A DNA stretch of 64,000 nucleotides from Pseudomaricurvus alkylphenolicus (GCF_011683955.1 NZ_JAAQPI010000019.1:1-64000), one strand, 5' to 3'; positions 50,549-59,941 are shown, counted from the first letter of the stretch. The notes: generated from the sequence alone by a model not told the origin. Numbers and translations: made by a program.

Positions 50549-51487
50549 ATGATCTTCGAAAGGCTATGCATTGCCGTTGCAGGTTTGTTGCTGATAACGG
50601 GAGAGGCATTCGCCGATCACAAGCAACAAACTACCGATACTGGCAGTTTCAACTTTGTTGTCTTGGCGGACACCGCTTACTCAATACCCAAGGATTACCC
50701 CGCCTACTACACATTGATCTCGACAATCAATCACGCTAACCCCGCTTTCACAATACATCTGGGGGACACCAAGGGCGGTGGCACTAACTGTGGTGACAAG
50801 GCTCAAAAGAAGATATTGGAGGACTTTGGCAGGTTCGAAGGGCCATTGATCTACACCCCTGGTGACAACGAATGGACGGATTGCCGTAGAATCGTCGCGG
50901 GAGGCTACAAACCGGTTGAGCGGCTGAAAGTGATTCGTGAATGGTTCTTCCCAAACAGCGACAGTCTCGGTCGCCAGCCAATCAAACTGCGCACTCAGGT
51001 CGATCAGGGCTTCCCCGAAAACGCTCTTTGGTGGAAGGCTGGGGTGTTGTTTGTCACCGCTCATATTGTAGGGTCTAACAACGGTCTTACTGATGGCTAC
51101 AAAAAAGCTGAATCTGAGTATCGCCGGAGAAATGAGGCCAATCTGCGCTGGATAGAGCAGGCCTTTGCGGAAGCGACGCTGGAGAAGGCAGAGGCCGTTG
51201 TATTGGCATACCACGCAAATATGTTCTTTGAAACTCCACGCCCGGACGGTTTTAAAGATGTTCGGAGTCTTATCGGCGAGCTGGGTTCAAAATTCGGTAA
51301 ACCCGTGTTGTTACTGCACGGCGACCACCACAGCTTTATCATCGATCAACCCTACGGTGGTGGTGCTGCAAACATCATTAGGCTGCAGTCTTTTGGCGCA
51401 CCTGATATTAAGGCGGTCAGTGTTCGTGTCGATACCGCAGAAGACTCCGTTTTTTCGTTTGGACCGATATACGACGGGAAGCGATAG
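50549..51487 (+). CDS. Secreted calcineurin-like metallophosphoesterase
   Basis: The 312-residue protein has a signal peptide (about 1-23, ending GEAFADH) and the metallophosphoesterase motifs: FVVLADTAY (D-x-x in place of D-x-H), IHLGDTKGG (G-D-x-x), YTPGDNEW (G-N/D-x-E), LAYHANMFF (His) and LLHGDHHSF (G-H-x-H-like). The first metal motif lacks its His, so one metal site may be altered. It likely acts on phosphomonoesters or diesters in the periplasm. It has no close operon partner. A 9-bp hairpin sits in the convergent gap before rsgA. Confidence 0.75.
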   Translation: MIFERLCIAVAGLLLITGEAFADHKQQTTDTGSFNFVVLADTAYSIPKDYPAYYTLISTINHANPAFTIHLGDTKGGGTNCGDKAQKKILEDFGRFEGPLIYTPGDNEWTDCRRIVAGGYKPVERLKVIREWFFPNSDSLGRQPIKLRTQVDQGFPENALWWKAGVLFVTAHIVGSNNGLTDGYKKAESEYRRRNEANLRWIEQAFAEATLEKAEAVVLAYHANMFFETPRPDGFKDVRSLIGELGSKFGKPVLLLHGDHHSFIIDQPYGGGAANIIRLQSFGAPDIKAVSVRVDTAEDSVFSFGPIYDGKR

Positions 51488-51530
51488 AGCAACAACACAA
51501 ACTTTTTGTAGTATCGGACAGTTCAAGTGG

Positions 51531-51556
51531 GGCGGGTACTATTTAGTGTACCCGCC
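51531..51556. terminator. Hairpin in convergent gap
   Basis: GGCGGGTAC (51531-51539) and GTACCCGCC (51548-51556) pair perfectly over an 8-nt loop, between the convergent phosphoesterase and rsgA genes. No T-tract follows on either strand, so termination strength is uncertain. Confidence 0.45.
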
Positions 51557-51569
51557 ATCCATGCGCGAT

Positions 51570-52622
51570 CTAAGTGCTGTTATTCCCTTGTTTGCGATGT
51601 CGCGCACCACTCTGAACCCGCCGGCACATGCGAGAAAATGACCGATCTTTGGCTCTCTTCTCCGCCAGTGTCGCTGCGTTGAATTGCTGTTCGCGTTTCA
51701 GCTTGTGAAAGCTTTGCAACCGACGGGCTTCCAGAGTTCCATCTTCGATGGCCTGCCTGACGGCACAGCCGGGCTCCTGGTCGTGTTCACAGTCCTTGTA
51801 GCGGCATTGATTCGCCAGTTGGGTAATTTCCGCAAAGGTTTCTTCAACACCGTGTTCACAATCGGCCAGTTGCAGTTCACGCATGCCAGGGGTGTCCACG
51901 ATAAGGGCACCCCGGGTACTCAGGTGAAGCGAGCGGGCGGTGGTGGTGTGTCGACCTTTGCCGTCATCGTCGCGGATGGCAGCCGTTTTCTGTTGCAAGG
52001 AATCTGTGATGGTATTGAGCAGGGTGGATTTACCAACGCCGGATGAGCCCAGCAAAGCCACGGTGGAGCCCGGTGTTAGCCAGGCCTCCAGCTTTTGCAG
52101 GTCATGCGCATCGAGAGCGTTCACCGCCTCGACCATCAGCAGTGGATCCAGTGACCGTACTTGTTGCAGATATTGGTCCGGGTCTTCGCACAGGTCTGCT
52201 TTGGTGAGCACAACCACGGGTTCCGATTCTGCCTCTTTAATGAGCGCGAGGTAGCGTTCGATGCGGTTGAGGTTAAAGTCCGCATTGAGGGAAACCACCA
52301 CAAATACCGTGTTGATATTGGCGGCGATCAGTTGTTCCTCGATTGTTCGCCCCGGGGCTTTGCGGCTGAAAAGTGACAGGCGTTCCAGGCATCGATGGAA
52401 GCATCCCTCGCTGTTTAGCAATAGCCAGTCGCCAACGGTCATGGGCGGCAGGCTGTCGTGGTGTTGCAGTTGTGTTGCCCCTTGTTCGCTGATCAGGTCG
52501 AGGTGGGTTCTGTGGTGTGCGACGACTCTGGCGGGGTAATAGCCTTCCCATTCGTCGAGTGTGAGTTGTTGTTGAAAAAAGGTACTCCAGCCCAGTTGGG
52601 ACAGGGTAAAAGATGTAGTCAT
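51570..52622 (-). CDS. rsgA: Ribosome small subunit-dependent GTPase A (RsgA/YjeQ family)
   Basis: The 350-residue protein has an OB-fold N-terminal part, a circularly permuted GTPase domain in the family order (VVLTKADL first, then [14 protein letters not shown], then [10 protein letters not shown]) and a C-terminal zinc domain ([14 protein letters not shown]). It should assist late maturation of the 30S subunit. It starts at ATG 52622 ([12 protein letters not shown]); the frame extends 23 codons upstream without support. The N-terminal OB part and length suggest a paralogue of the housekeeping RsgA. A strongly structured leader of about 120 nt precedes it. Confidence 0.88.
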   Translation of the reverse strand: MTTSFTLSQLGWSTFFQQQLTLDEWEGYYPARVVAHHRTHLDLISEQGATQLQHHDSLPPMTVGDWLLLNSEGCFHRCLERLSLFSRKAPGRTIEEQLIAANINTVFVVVSLNADFNLNRIERYLALIKEAESEPVVVLTKADLCEDPDQYLQQVRSLDPLLMVEAVNALDAHDLQKLEAWLTPGSTVALLGSSGVGKSTLLNTITDSLQQKTAAIRDDDGKGRHTTTARSLHLSTRGALIVDTPGMRELQLADCEHGVEETFAEITQLANQCRYKDCEHDQEPGCAVRQAIEDGTLEARRLQSFHKLKREQQFNAATLAEKRAKDRSFSRMCRRVQSGARHRKQGNNST

Positions 52623-52678
52623 GATAACCCCTGGCGCTCGTTGGCGCCCGAAAAAATTCGGTTTGGGGGCGTACTGGC

Positions 52679-52742
52679 CCCGGTGAATCACCGGGCAGAG
52701 GGGTCAGGAAAAGGTGTTGGCCTGACTTAGTAAGCTGCCCGG
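52679..52742 (-). ncRNA. Structured leader with mutually exclusive stems upstream of rsgA
   Basis: On the - strand, CCGGGCAG (52742-52735) can pair with CTGCCCGG (52698-52691), enclosing a smaller hairpin GTCAGG/CCTGAC (52726-52721 with 52708-52703). Alternatively the CCCGG part of the downstream copy pairs with CACCGGG (52685-52679) in a 7-bp hairpin with a 3-nt loop. The two folds share bases 52691-52695, as in a riboswitch or attenuator. I recognise no known class. About 60 nt, including a T-run flanked by CCGAA/TTCGG, separate it from the rsgA start. Confidence 0.5.
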
Positions 52743-52863
52743 AGGGGGTTGGCGACAATCATGAGTATCCTCCGGTAATTTATTTGGTTAGACGTTGGTC
52801 AATTTATCAGAAGTTGATCTTCAGTCAAGCGATTAATTTGGTAATCAGAATCTCCGAGGGCGA

Positions 52864-53232
52864 CTATTGGTACCAGACGCCGTTGGTCATTTGGCAGTCG
52901 ATAGAGTCGAGTGCCATATGGATCATCAGACCCAGTCCGACCAGCCGTGTTTTTGGCAGAAAACAGAGTGCGCCGTACAGCAGGATGGGGACAATGCGAT
53001 GCAGGGGGTGGAAACCAATACTGCAGCGGTTGGGGTCGTAGATGGGGTCGGCCAGTAGATGGTCTGCGTCCACCACCATGGTGGCCATCATAACGGCGAG
53101 AGCCATGAGCCAGGCTTTGCGGTAGAAGAGGCCGGCGACGATCGCGGGAACAATAACGTGTAGGGCCAGGTGAATGATGGGGGGCTCCCGCTGAGTTATT
53201 TGGGTGGTGCATTGTGTCGGTGAGGGCACCAC
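52864..53232 (-). CDS. DUF6122 family membrane protein
   Basis: This product of about 122 residues has four hydrophobic segments and the family's conserved blocks: IIHLALHVIVPAIVAGLFYR, VVDADHLLADPIYDPNRCSIGFHPLH with two His and several Asp residues, and GLMIHMALDSIDC. The Asp/His clusters suggest a metal site at the membrane, as in the wider LexA-binding/phosphatase-like membrane proteins; function is unknown. The first codons are uncertain because only a GTG pair at 53232/53229 is available. It is separate from the flanking genes and in the same direction as avtA. Confidence 0.7.
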   Translation of the reverse strand: MVPSPTQCTTQITQREPPIIHLALHVIVPAIVAGLFYRKAWLMALAVMMATMVVDADHLLADPIYDPNRCSIGFHPLHRIVPILLYGALCFLPKTRLVGLGLMIHMALDSIDCQMTNGVWYQ

Positions 53233-53373
53233 CCGTCAAGGTTATTTCCAGTAGATGGTGGCGGCGCCATAGGCACACCGGCCACCTTTTGCACCGAGGT
53301 TCCCTGAGTGCAGTGCCTCATTATTAATTCATAGGCGGAGCTCTTGCGGGCTCAATTTCTGGCACTTAGTTCG

Positions 53374-54627
53374 CTACGTTTCGTAGGCTCTTTTCACTTC
53401 GTCCGCGATAATTTCCACACCACGCTTCACGGTTTCCGAATCCTGCGCGTAGGATACTCGGATGCATTCGTGTTTGTGGTCCCAATCGTCATCCATGCCC
53501 ACGAAGAAGTTGTGGCCGGGTACGATTAATACACCGCGCTGTTTAAGTCGCTGGTAGAGTTCCTGACTGGTAATGGGCAGGCCTTCAAACCACAACCAAA
53601 GGAAAATTGCGCCTTCGGGTTTGTGGATGTGGAAGGGAAGGTCTCCCAGTTGTTCGCGGAACCATTGGGCGGTTTGTTGGGAGCCGTCCCTGTAGAATGG
53701 GGTTACGTACTGCTGGGACAGGGTCTGGATTTCTCCGGTCTTGAACAGTTCTTTGGCGAGGGCCGGACCAATGGTGCCGCAGGCCAGGCTGACGATGGTG
53801 TTGGCGTTGGTATAGGCGCGGATGATGTCTTCGTTGGCGACAATGATGCCGGTGCGGGCACCGGGCAAACCCAGTTTGGACAGGCTTAGTGCCAGGATGG
53901 TGTTGTCGTTCCAGTGGGGTTTGGCTTCGGTAAAAATGATGCTGGGGAAGGGAAGCCCGTAGGCACCATCAATGATAAACGGGATGTCTTTTTCTTTGGC
54001 CATCTGGTCCAGATGTGCGATTTCGTCATCGGTCAGCACGTTGCCTGTCGGGTTGGTGGGGCGCGATACGCACATGGCTCCCACGTTTTCGTCGAGGTTG
54101 AGCTTTGAGAAGTCGACGTGGTATTTGAATAGCTTTTCGTCGAGCAGCTCGATGCTGGGGCGTGTGGCGGTGAAGAAGTTGTCGCACAGACCGGTGTCGG
54201 CGTAACCGAGGTACTCCGGTGCCAGGGGCAGATGGATGGAGCGTTGGCTGCTGTCTTCCATAACACCCGCGAACATGTTGTAGAGTACAAAGAACGCGGA
54301 CTGGCTGCCGTTGGAGACGGCGATGTTATTGCCGGTCAGGTTCCAGCCGAATTGTTTTTTCAGGAAGGCGGCGATCTGGTCGCGGAATTCTTTGTCTCCC
54401 TGAGGGGACTGGTAGATGCCAAACAGGCTGTGGCGCTGGGCCGGGTCAGCCATGATGTTTTCCAGACGTTGCTGGAAGATGGCTTCGACTTCCATCAGGC
54501 GACCGGGATTGCCGCCGCCCATAAAGATCATGTCGGGATTTTCGTTGAGGGCGGTGCCCAGGTCGTCCATCAGTTCGACGATGCCGGATTCGCCGGCGAA
54601 TTTTTTTCCAAACGCAGAGAGTTTCAT
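53374..54627 (-). CDS. avtA: Valine-pyruvate aminotransferase
   Basis: The 417-residue class I/II aminotransferase matches AvtA: FAGESGIVELMDDLG at the start, MGGGNPGRLMEVEAIF, GSQSAFFVLYNMFAG, SRPTNPTGNVLTDDE, and the PLP-Lys motif LSLSKLGLPGARTG (Lys near residue 248). AvtA moves amino groups between valine or alanine and their keto acids. It sits downstream of the bkd operon, separated by a terminator-like stem, which fits valine degradation to 2-oxoisovalerate and then to isobutyryl-CoA. Confidence 0.92.
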   Translation of the reverse strand: MKLSAFGKKFAGESGIVELMDDLGTALNENPDMIFMGGGNPGRLMEVEAIFQQRLENIMADPAQRHSLFGIYQSPQGDKEFRDQIAAFLKKQFGWNLTGNNIAVSNGSQSAFFVLYNMFAGVMEDSSQRSIHLPLAPEYLGYADTGLCDNFFTATRPSIELLDEKLFKYHVDFSKLNLDENVGAMCVSRPTNPTGNVLTDDEIAHLDQMAKEKDIPFIIDGAYGLPFPSIIFTEAKPHWNDNTILALSLSKLGLPGARTGIIVANEDIIRAYTNANTIVSLACGTIGPALAKELFKTGEIQTLSQQYVTPFYRDGSQQTAQWFREQLGDLPFHIHKPEGAIFLWLWFEGLPITSQELYQRLKQRGVLIVPGHNFFVGMDDDWDHKHECIRVSYAQDSETVKRGVEIIADEVKRAYET

Positions 54628-54727
54628 TGGAGCCTCGTAGTTTTGTTCTCTCTCACAATAACCATCAGTCTAACACAGAGCTTTGGCAGGCTTGGCCACT
54701 TTGCACGGCGGCATTGGTCAATATTGC

Positions 54728-54796
54728 CAAAAAGCGGGCACCGGGGTTGTTTACATCATTCACAGGAGCGGATCCGTCCAGATCCTCCGGTGCCCG
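54728..54796 (-). terminator. Terminator-like stem after the bkd operon
   Basis: On the - strand CGGGCACCGG (54796-54787) pairs with CCGGTGCCCG (54744-54735), with a loop of about 42 nt that itself can fold (GGATC/GATCC), then CTTTTTGG. It lies between lpdA and avtA and could end or attenuate the bkd transcript. Confidence 0.6.
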
Positions 54797-54815
54797 TTAA
54801 GGTGCTAGACCACTC

Positions 54816-54835
54816 GCCGGTGGTGGGCCACCGGC
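54816..54835. other. Short strong hairpin downstream of lpdA
   Basis: GCCGGTGG (54816-54823) and CCACCGGC (54828-54835) form an 8-bp stem with a 4-nt loop, 34 nt after the lpdA stop. No T-tract. It may protect the 3' end of the bkd mRNA. Confidence 0.4.
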
Positions 54836-54869
54836 ACTGGGTTATCCATATTAGCCGCGGGCAGCGCAC

Positions 54870-56291
54870 CTACCCGTTGCTGATATGAATGGCTTTACCG
54901 AGTGTGGCCAGCGCCGCCTCCATGGTGGCTTCGCTGAGACTCGGGTGTACATGGATGGTGTGGGCCAGGTCTTCCAGCCGCGCCCCCATCTCCAGGGCCA
55001 GGGCAAATTCGCCGCTGAGTTCGGCGACATGAGCGCCGACGGCGTGTATGCCCAGTATGATGTGGTCGGCTTTGCGGGCGGTGATGCGTACAAAGCCGCC
55101 GTCTGTGCCGGCGTCCATGGCCAGGGCTTTGCCGATGGCGGCAAAGGGAAACTTGCCGACAATCACGTCTTCGCCTTCGTTTTTGGCTTGTTCAGGGGTT
55201 AAGCCGACGCCGACGATTTCCGGTTCGGTAAAACACACGGCGGGAATGGCGACTGGATCGAATTCGCGGCGGTGACCGGCGATGATTTCCGCCACCATTT
55301 CACCCTGTGCCGAAGCTTTGTGGGCGAGCATGGGTTCGCCCACCAGGTCGCCAATGGCCCAGACGTTGCGCATGGCGGTGCGGCATTGGTTGTCGACTTT
55401 GACAAAAGGGCCGTCCATATCGACACACATATTTTCCAAACCCCAGCCGTTGGTGTTGGGTCGGCGGCCGACGGTGACCAGAATTTTGTCGGCGCTCAGC
55501 TGCTGTTGTTCGCCGTTTTTGTCGGTGTAGGTGAGCACGGGTTTGCCGCCGATTTCTTCCACCGATTGTGCTCGTGCCTGGTAGATGATGTCGGTCTTGT
55601 GCTTCTTCAGCCATTGCTCAATGGGACGGGTCATTTCTTTATCGTAGAGTGGCAGCAGGCGTTCCAGGCCTTCTACAAAGGTCACCTCGGCGCCCAGTTT
55701 GCGGTAGGCAATGCCCAGCTCTAAACCGATATAGCCGGCGCCGATTACGACCAGGTGTTTGGGCACGTCGGTCAGTTGCAGTGCTTCGGTCGAGGAGACG
55801 ACGTGTTCGCTATAGGGAATGTTGGGCAGTTCGGTGGCGCTGGAGCCGTTGGCCAGAATCACGTGTTCTGCTTCTATCTGGATGTCTCCGTCAGCGGTGG
55901 TGACGGTGCAGTTTTTGGCGTTTGAAAACGTCGCCCAGCCCTTGACCACGGTCACACCCGCTTTTTTCAGCAGACCCTCGACACCGCTGTTGAGTTTGTC
56001 GACGACGCTGTCTTTCCAGGCGATCATCCGGGCCATATTGAGTTCCGGCCCACTGGTCAGTGAGATGCCGAATTTGCCATCGCCCACATGTTCCTGGATC
56101 TCCTGGAAACGGTTGGCGCCGTGGATCAGGGCTTTTGAAGGAATGCAGCCGCGGATCAGGCAGGTGCCACCGGTGCGTTCGCCTTCGACGATGATGGTGT
56201 CCAGGCCCAGTTGGCCGGCGCGAATGGCGGCGACGTAGCCGCCGGGGCCTGCGCCAACCACGAGTACTTTGCAGGTTTTCTTTTCAGTCAT
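54870..56291 (-). CDS. lpdA: Dihydrolipoyl dehydrogenase (E3) of the bkd complex
   Basis: The 473-residue flavoprotein reoxidises dihydrolipoamide. It has the FAD motif VLVVGAGPGGYVAAIRA (residues 9-25), the redox disulfide GGTCLIRGCIPSKA, an NAD motif VVIGAGYIGLELG, and a C-terminal active base in HAVGAHVAEL and HVHPSLSE. All expected residues are present. It is the last gene of the four-gene cluster and 12 nt from the E2 gene, so it is dedicated to the branched-chain complex. Confidence 0.93.
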   Translation of the reverse strand: MTEKKTCKVLVVGAGPGGYVAAIRAGQLGLDTIIVEGERTGGTCLIRGCIPSKALIHGANRFQEIQEHVGDGKFGISLTSGPELNMARMIAWKDSVVDKLNSGVEGLLKKAGVTVVKGWATFSNAKNCTVTTADGDIQIEAEHVILANGSSATELPNIPYSEHVVSSTEALQLTDVPKHLVVIGAGYIGLELGIAYRKLGAEVTFVEGLERLLPLYDKEMTRPIEQWLKKHKTDIIYQARAQSVEEIGGKPVLTYTDKNGEQQQLSADKILVTVGRRPNTNGWGLENMCVDMDGPFVKVDNQCRTAMRNVWAIGDLVGEPMLAHKASAQGEMVAEIIAGHRREFDPVAIPAVCFTEPEIVGVGLTPEQAKNEGEDVIVGKFPFAAIGKALAMDAGTDGGFVRITARKADHIILGIHAVGAHVAELSGEFALALEMGARLEDLAHTIHVHPSLSEATMEAALATLGKAIHISNG

Positions 56292-56303
56292 GTGCTTTGG
56301 TTC

Positions 56304-57611
56304 CTAGACAAAGATGGCGCCGGGGTTTTCCAGCAGTTGCTTGAGCGCCTGTACCAGTTGCGCACCGTCGTAGCCGTCGACTATGCGGTGGTCGAAGGAG
56401 GATGACAGGTTCATCATTTTGCGCACTACAATGACGCCGTCTTTCACGACCGGACGCTCCTGCAGTTTGTTGACGCCGATAATGGCGGTCTCTGGTGCGT
56501 TGATAATGGGTGTGGTGGCAATACCGCCGATGGCACCCAGGCTGGTAATGGTGATGGTGGAGCCGGAAAGCTCCTCAGGCTTGGCTTTGCTGTCGCGGGC
56601 AGCTTGGGAGACACGCGCCACTTCAACGGCGGTCTGCCAGACGTCCAGGCTCTCGCAGTGTTTGACCACCGGCACCATAAGCCCGGTGTCGGTCATGGTG
56701 GCGATACCCACATTGACGGCGTCGTGTTGAGTCAATAGGCTGTTTTCGTCATCGAAATGCGCGTTGCAGTGTGGGAAGCGCGGTAGAATCTTTACCAGCG
56801 CCTGGGCAATAAAGGGCAGCAACGTCAGTTTGGGTTGACCCTCTTCGCGATTTGCGTTGAGGTGTGCGCGCAATTCTTCCAGATTGGTCACGTCCACTTC
56901 TTCCACATAGGAGTAGTGGGGAATATTGCGCTTGGCCTGTAGCATTTTTTGGGCGATAACCCGGCGCAGGCCTTTAACTTTGACTTCGGTAGCGGAGGTT
57001 CTGGCTTGTTTGCCGCTAAACGCGCTTCGGGCAACCAGTGCGCCACCGGCGGCAACAAAGGTGTCCAGGTCTTTATGAGACACGCGACCTGCAGGACCGC
57101 TGCCCGGTACGCTGGCCAGGTCTATATCTTCATCGCGAGCGCGCTGGCGTACGGATGGAGAGGCCAGCACCTTGCCGGTAAAAGCCGCCACATTTGTTGC
57201 GGGGTTTGGTGCAGAAGCCGTTACGGGAGAGCCTTGGGCAGCTGAAGCTTTTTCGGGCAGCAGCGCTTTTGTGGGTGCAGCGTCTGTATCGGCAGTGTCT
57301 TTGTTTGCGGTTTCCACTGCAGCTTTGCCGGCGGCTTCATCCTGGCTGCCGGTTGCTTGTTGCTCGGGTTGATCGCCATCGGTCTCAAAACGGATCAGCT
57401 CGCTGCCCACTGCCAATACTTCACCGGCGTCGCAGGCGACGGCGAGCACTCTGCCACTGACGGGGGCGGTGACTTCCACCACGGCTTTATCGGTCATGAC
57501 ATCGGCAATGTGCTGATCTTCTTCCACCAGGTCACCGGGTTTTACGTACCATTCGGCGATTTCGGATTCCACGATGCCTTCGCCCAGGTCGGGTAATTTA
57601 AAACTGTACAT
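56304..57611 (-). CDS. bkdB: Branched-chain 2-oxoacid dehydrogenase E2 (dihydrolipoamide acyltransferase)
   Basis: The 435-residue E2 has one lipoyl domain (residues 1-80; lipoylated Lys42 in MTDKAVVEV), an Ala/Glu-rich linker, a peripheral-subunit-binding domain (KVLASPSVRQRARDEDIDLASVPGSGPAGRVSHKDL region) and an acyltransferase core ending in SSSFDHRIVDGYDG with the catalytic HR-x-x-DG motif. The long open frame upstream of ATG 57611 is not protein-like. It forms the core of the complex that makes isobutyryl-, isovaleryl- and 2-methylbutyryl-CoA. Confidence 0.93.
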   Translation of the reverse strand: MYSFKLPDLGEGIVESEIAEWYVKPGDLVEEDQHIADVMTDKAVVEVTAPVSGRVLAVACDAGEVLAVGSELIRFETDGDQPEQQATGSQDEAAGKAAVETANKDTADTDAAPTKALLPEKASAAQGSPVTASAPNPATNVAAFTGKVLASPSVRQRARDEDIDLASVPGSGPAGRVSHKDLDTFVAAGGALVARSAFSGKQARTSATEVKVKGLRRVIAQKMLQAKRNIPHYSYVEEVDVTNLEELRAHLNANREEGQPKLTLLPFIAQALVKILPRFPHCNAHFDDENSLLTQHDAVNVGIATMTDTGLMVPVVKHCESLDVWQTAVEVARVSQAARDSKAKPEELSGSTITITSLGAIGGIATTPIINAPETAIIGVNKLQERPVVKDGVIVVRKMMNLSSSFDHRIVDGYDGAQLVQALKQLLENPGAIFV

Positions 57612-57628
57612 GCTGTAATCTCCCAGGA

Positions 57629-58666
57629 TTAATCGCAGGCGAGGGTACGTTCGAGCGCTTCGATAATGCGCTCGCGGCTCGGAAAGTATTCCCACTCGAA
57701 GGCGTGGGGGTAGGGAGTGTCCCATCCGGTGACGCGTTCGATAGGAGCCTTCAGACACCAGAAGCATTCTTCTTGCACTTCGGCCACCAGTTCCGCGCCG
57801 TAGCCGCTGGTACGGGTGGCTTCGTGGATAATCACGCAGCGGCCGGTTTTCTGTACCGACTCGGCCACGGTTTCCAGATCCAGAGGCAGCAGTGTTCTTA
57901 AGTCGATCAGCTCAGCGTTGATGCCACTGGCTTTGATCGCCGCTTCAGCTACGTGCACCATGGTGCCGTAGGCCAGTACGGTGACGTCATCGCCAGGCAT
58001 AACGGTTGCCGCTTTGCCCAGCTCAATTTTGTAGTACTCTTCCGGTACTTCACCGGCGGGGTGAGCGCTCCAGCTGGTGATGACCTTGTTTTCACCACCG
58101 TGGCTGTCGCTGCCATGACCATAGAAAGGGCCGTTATAGATGCGCTTGGGTTCGAAGAACATCACCGGGTCGTCGTCTTCGATGGCGGCGATCAATAAGC
58201 CTTTGGCATCGTAAGGGTTGGAGGGCATAACGGTTTTGAGCCCGCAGACATGGGTAAAGATACCTTCGGGGCTTTGTGAATGTGTCTGTCCGCCACGGAT
58301 GCCGCCACCGCTGGGCGCACGCACGGTGACCGGCGCAAAAAATTCACCCCCACTGCGGTGACGCAGGCGAGCCAGTTCGCTGATGATCTGGTCAATGGCG
58401 GGATAGATGTAGTCGGCAAACTGCATTTCCACAACGGGACGCAGGCCATTAACACCCATGCCGATCGCAGCAGCCATAATGCCGCCCTCGGCAATGGGGG
58501 TGTCCAGCGCGCGGTGTGAGCCGTATTTTTCGTAGAGGCCTTCAGTGCAGCGAAATACGCCGCCGAAGTAACCCACATCCTGCCCCATCACCAGTACGTT
58601 GGGGTCTTTTTTCATGGTGCAGTCCAGAGCGGAATTGATCGCCTGAACCATCGTCATCTTGGCCAT
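57629..58666 (-). CDS. bkdA2: Branched-chain 2-oxoacid dehydrogenase E1 beta
   Basis: This 345-residue transketolase-like beta subunit has MTMVQAINSALDCTMKKDPNVLVMGQDVG, GVFRCTEGLYEKYG, DTPIAEGGIMAAAIGMGVNG, and the C-terminal domain starting VLAYGTMVHVAEAA. It pairs with E1 alpha and contributes part of the thiamine-diphosphate site (Glu in IAEGG). Length and motifs are standard. It starts 4 nt after the alpha gene. Confidence 0.93.
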   Translation of the reverse strand: MAKMTMVQAINSALDCTMKKDPNVLVMGQDVGYFGGVFRCTEGLYEKYGSHRALDTPIAEGGIMAAAIGMGVNGLRPVVEMQFADYIYPAIDQIISELARLRHRSGGEFFAPVTVRAPSGGGIRGGQTHSQSPEGIFTHVCGLKTVMPSNPYDAKGLLIAAIEDDDPVMFFEPKRIYNGPFYGHGSDSHGGENKVITSWSAHPAGEVPEEYYKIELGKAATVMPGDDVTVLAYGTMVHVAEAAIKASGINAELIDLRTLLPLDLETVAESVQKTGRCVIIHEATRTSGYGAELVAEVQEECFWCLKAPIERVTGWDTPYPHAFEWEYFPSRERIIEALERTLACD

Positions 58667-58669
58667 GGT

Positions 58670-59941
58670 CTATACCCCCATCTTTTGACGTTGTTTGCGC
58701 AGGTGTGCAGGCATGTCTTTGAAGACATCGTCGAACACGGTTTCCACCGGCCAGTGGGGGCCTTCGTCGAGGGTGCCGTAGGAGATAGCTTGTTTCCAGT
58801 CGGCGGTAACGGAGTCTTTCAGTTCAATAGCCAACGCCTCGTGTTGCTCTTGGCTCCATTCACCTAAATTGATCAGATGTTGTTTGAGTCGCTCGATGGG
58901 ATCGCCCAATGGCCAGGCCTGCCCTTCGCCCTTGGCTCGATAACCGTCGGGGTTGTCACTGGTGGAGTGGCCTTCGGTGCGGTAGGTGAAGTGTTCGATA
59001 AAGGTGGCGCCCAGCCCCAGGCGTGCACGTTCTGCAGCCCACTGTGTGGCGGCGTATACAGCTAGAAAATCGTTACCATCCACGCGCAGGCTGGGAATGC
59101 TGAAACCGGTGCCTCGAGCGGCAAAGGTGCTGCCGGCGGCTGCAAACGATTGGGGCGTGGAAATGGCCCACTGGTTATTGACCACGTTGAGGATAGCCGG
59201 GGCGCGATAGGTACTGGCAAACAACAGCGCGTGGTAGACGTCCGCCTCGGCGGTGCTGCCATCGCCCACCCAGGCGCAGGCGAGGTGGTCTTCGCCTTTG
59301 TAGGCGGAGGCCATGGCCCAGCCCACGGCCTGACTGTATTGAGTGGCCAGGTTGCCGGAGATACTGAAGTAGTTGCCTTCTTTCCAGCTGTAGAACACCG
59401 GCATCTGCCGGCCTTTCAGGTTGTCTTTGGAATTGGAAATGCAGTGACACATCATGTCCACTACCGGGCGGCCGCGAACAAACAGCAGTCCTTGCTGACG
59501 ATAAGTGGGGAACAGCATATCGCCGCTCTCCAATGCCATGGCCTGGGAAACGGCGATGGCTTCTTCGCCGGTACACTTCATGTAAAAGCTCAGTTTGCCC
59601 TGGCGTTGCATGCGGAACATACGTTCGTCGTAGGCGCGTACGTGCATCATATGTTTCAGGCCCTGGCGCAGTTGTTCCGGTTTCAGGGCAGGTGCCCATG
59701 GGCCTGTCGCCTGGCCCTCATCGTCCAGCACTCTTACCAGGCCATAGGCCAATTCGCTGATTTCGGTGGCGGTGCAGTCCAAAGCTGGCTTGCCGGTATC
59801 GCCGGCGGCTGGGATCTTCAGGTCGCTGAAGTCTGCCGCTTCGCCCGGACGTGAAGAGGCCTGGGGTACATACAGTTTGCTTTGGTAGGGGGAAGGGTTT
59901 TCGGTCGCGGTCGTGCCGGACTGAGCCTCAGGCTGAGCCAT
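58670..59941 (-). CDS. bkdA1: Branched-chain 2-oxoacid dehydrogenase E1 alpha
   Basis: The 423-residue alpha subunit starts at ATG 59941, where GGGAG lies 7 nt upstream; longer starts at 59992 or 60100 are possible. The thiamine-diphosphate motif is GDGSTAEADVYHALLFAS...NNQWAIS, and RTEGHSTSDNPDGYR carries the phosphorylation-loop-like segment and the usual His. It decarboxylates the keto acids of Val, Leu and Ile. The extended N-terminus (about 60 residues) is Pro/Ala/Ser-rich and disordered-looking. It is the first gene of the operon. Confidence 0.93.
   Translation of the reverse strand: MAQPEAQSGTTATENPSPYQSKLYVPQASSRPGEAADFSDLKIPAAGDTGKPALDCTATEISELAYGLVRVLDDEGQATGPWAPALKPEQLRQGLKHMMHVRAYDERMFRMQRQGKLSFYMKCTGEEAIAVSQAMALESGDMLFPTYRQQGLLFVRGRPVVDMMCHCISNSKDNLKGRQMPVFYSWKEGNYFSISGNLATQYSQAVGWAMASAYKGEDHLACAWVGDGSTAEADVYHALLFASTYRAPAILNVVNNQWAISTPQSFAAAGSTFAARGTGFSIPSLRVDGNDFLAVYAATQWAAERARLGLGATFIEHFTYRTEGHSTSDNPDGYRAKGEGQAWPLGDPIERLKQHLINLGEWSQEQHEALAIELKDSVTADWKQAISYGTLDEGPHWPVETVFDDVFKDMPAHLRKQRQKMGV

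Noticed and set aside
52799-53278. 159-codon - strand frame overlapping the DUF6122 gene
   Set aside because: Arg/Pro/His-rich and without motif, while the other frame has conserved DUF6122 blocks.
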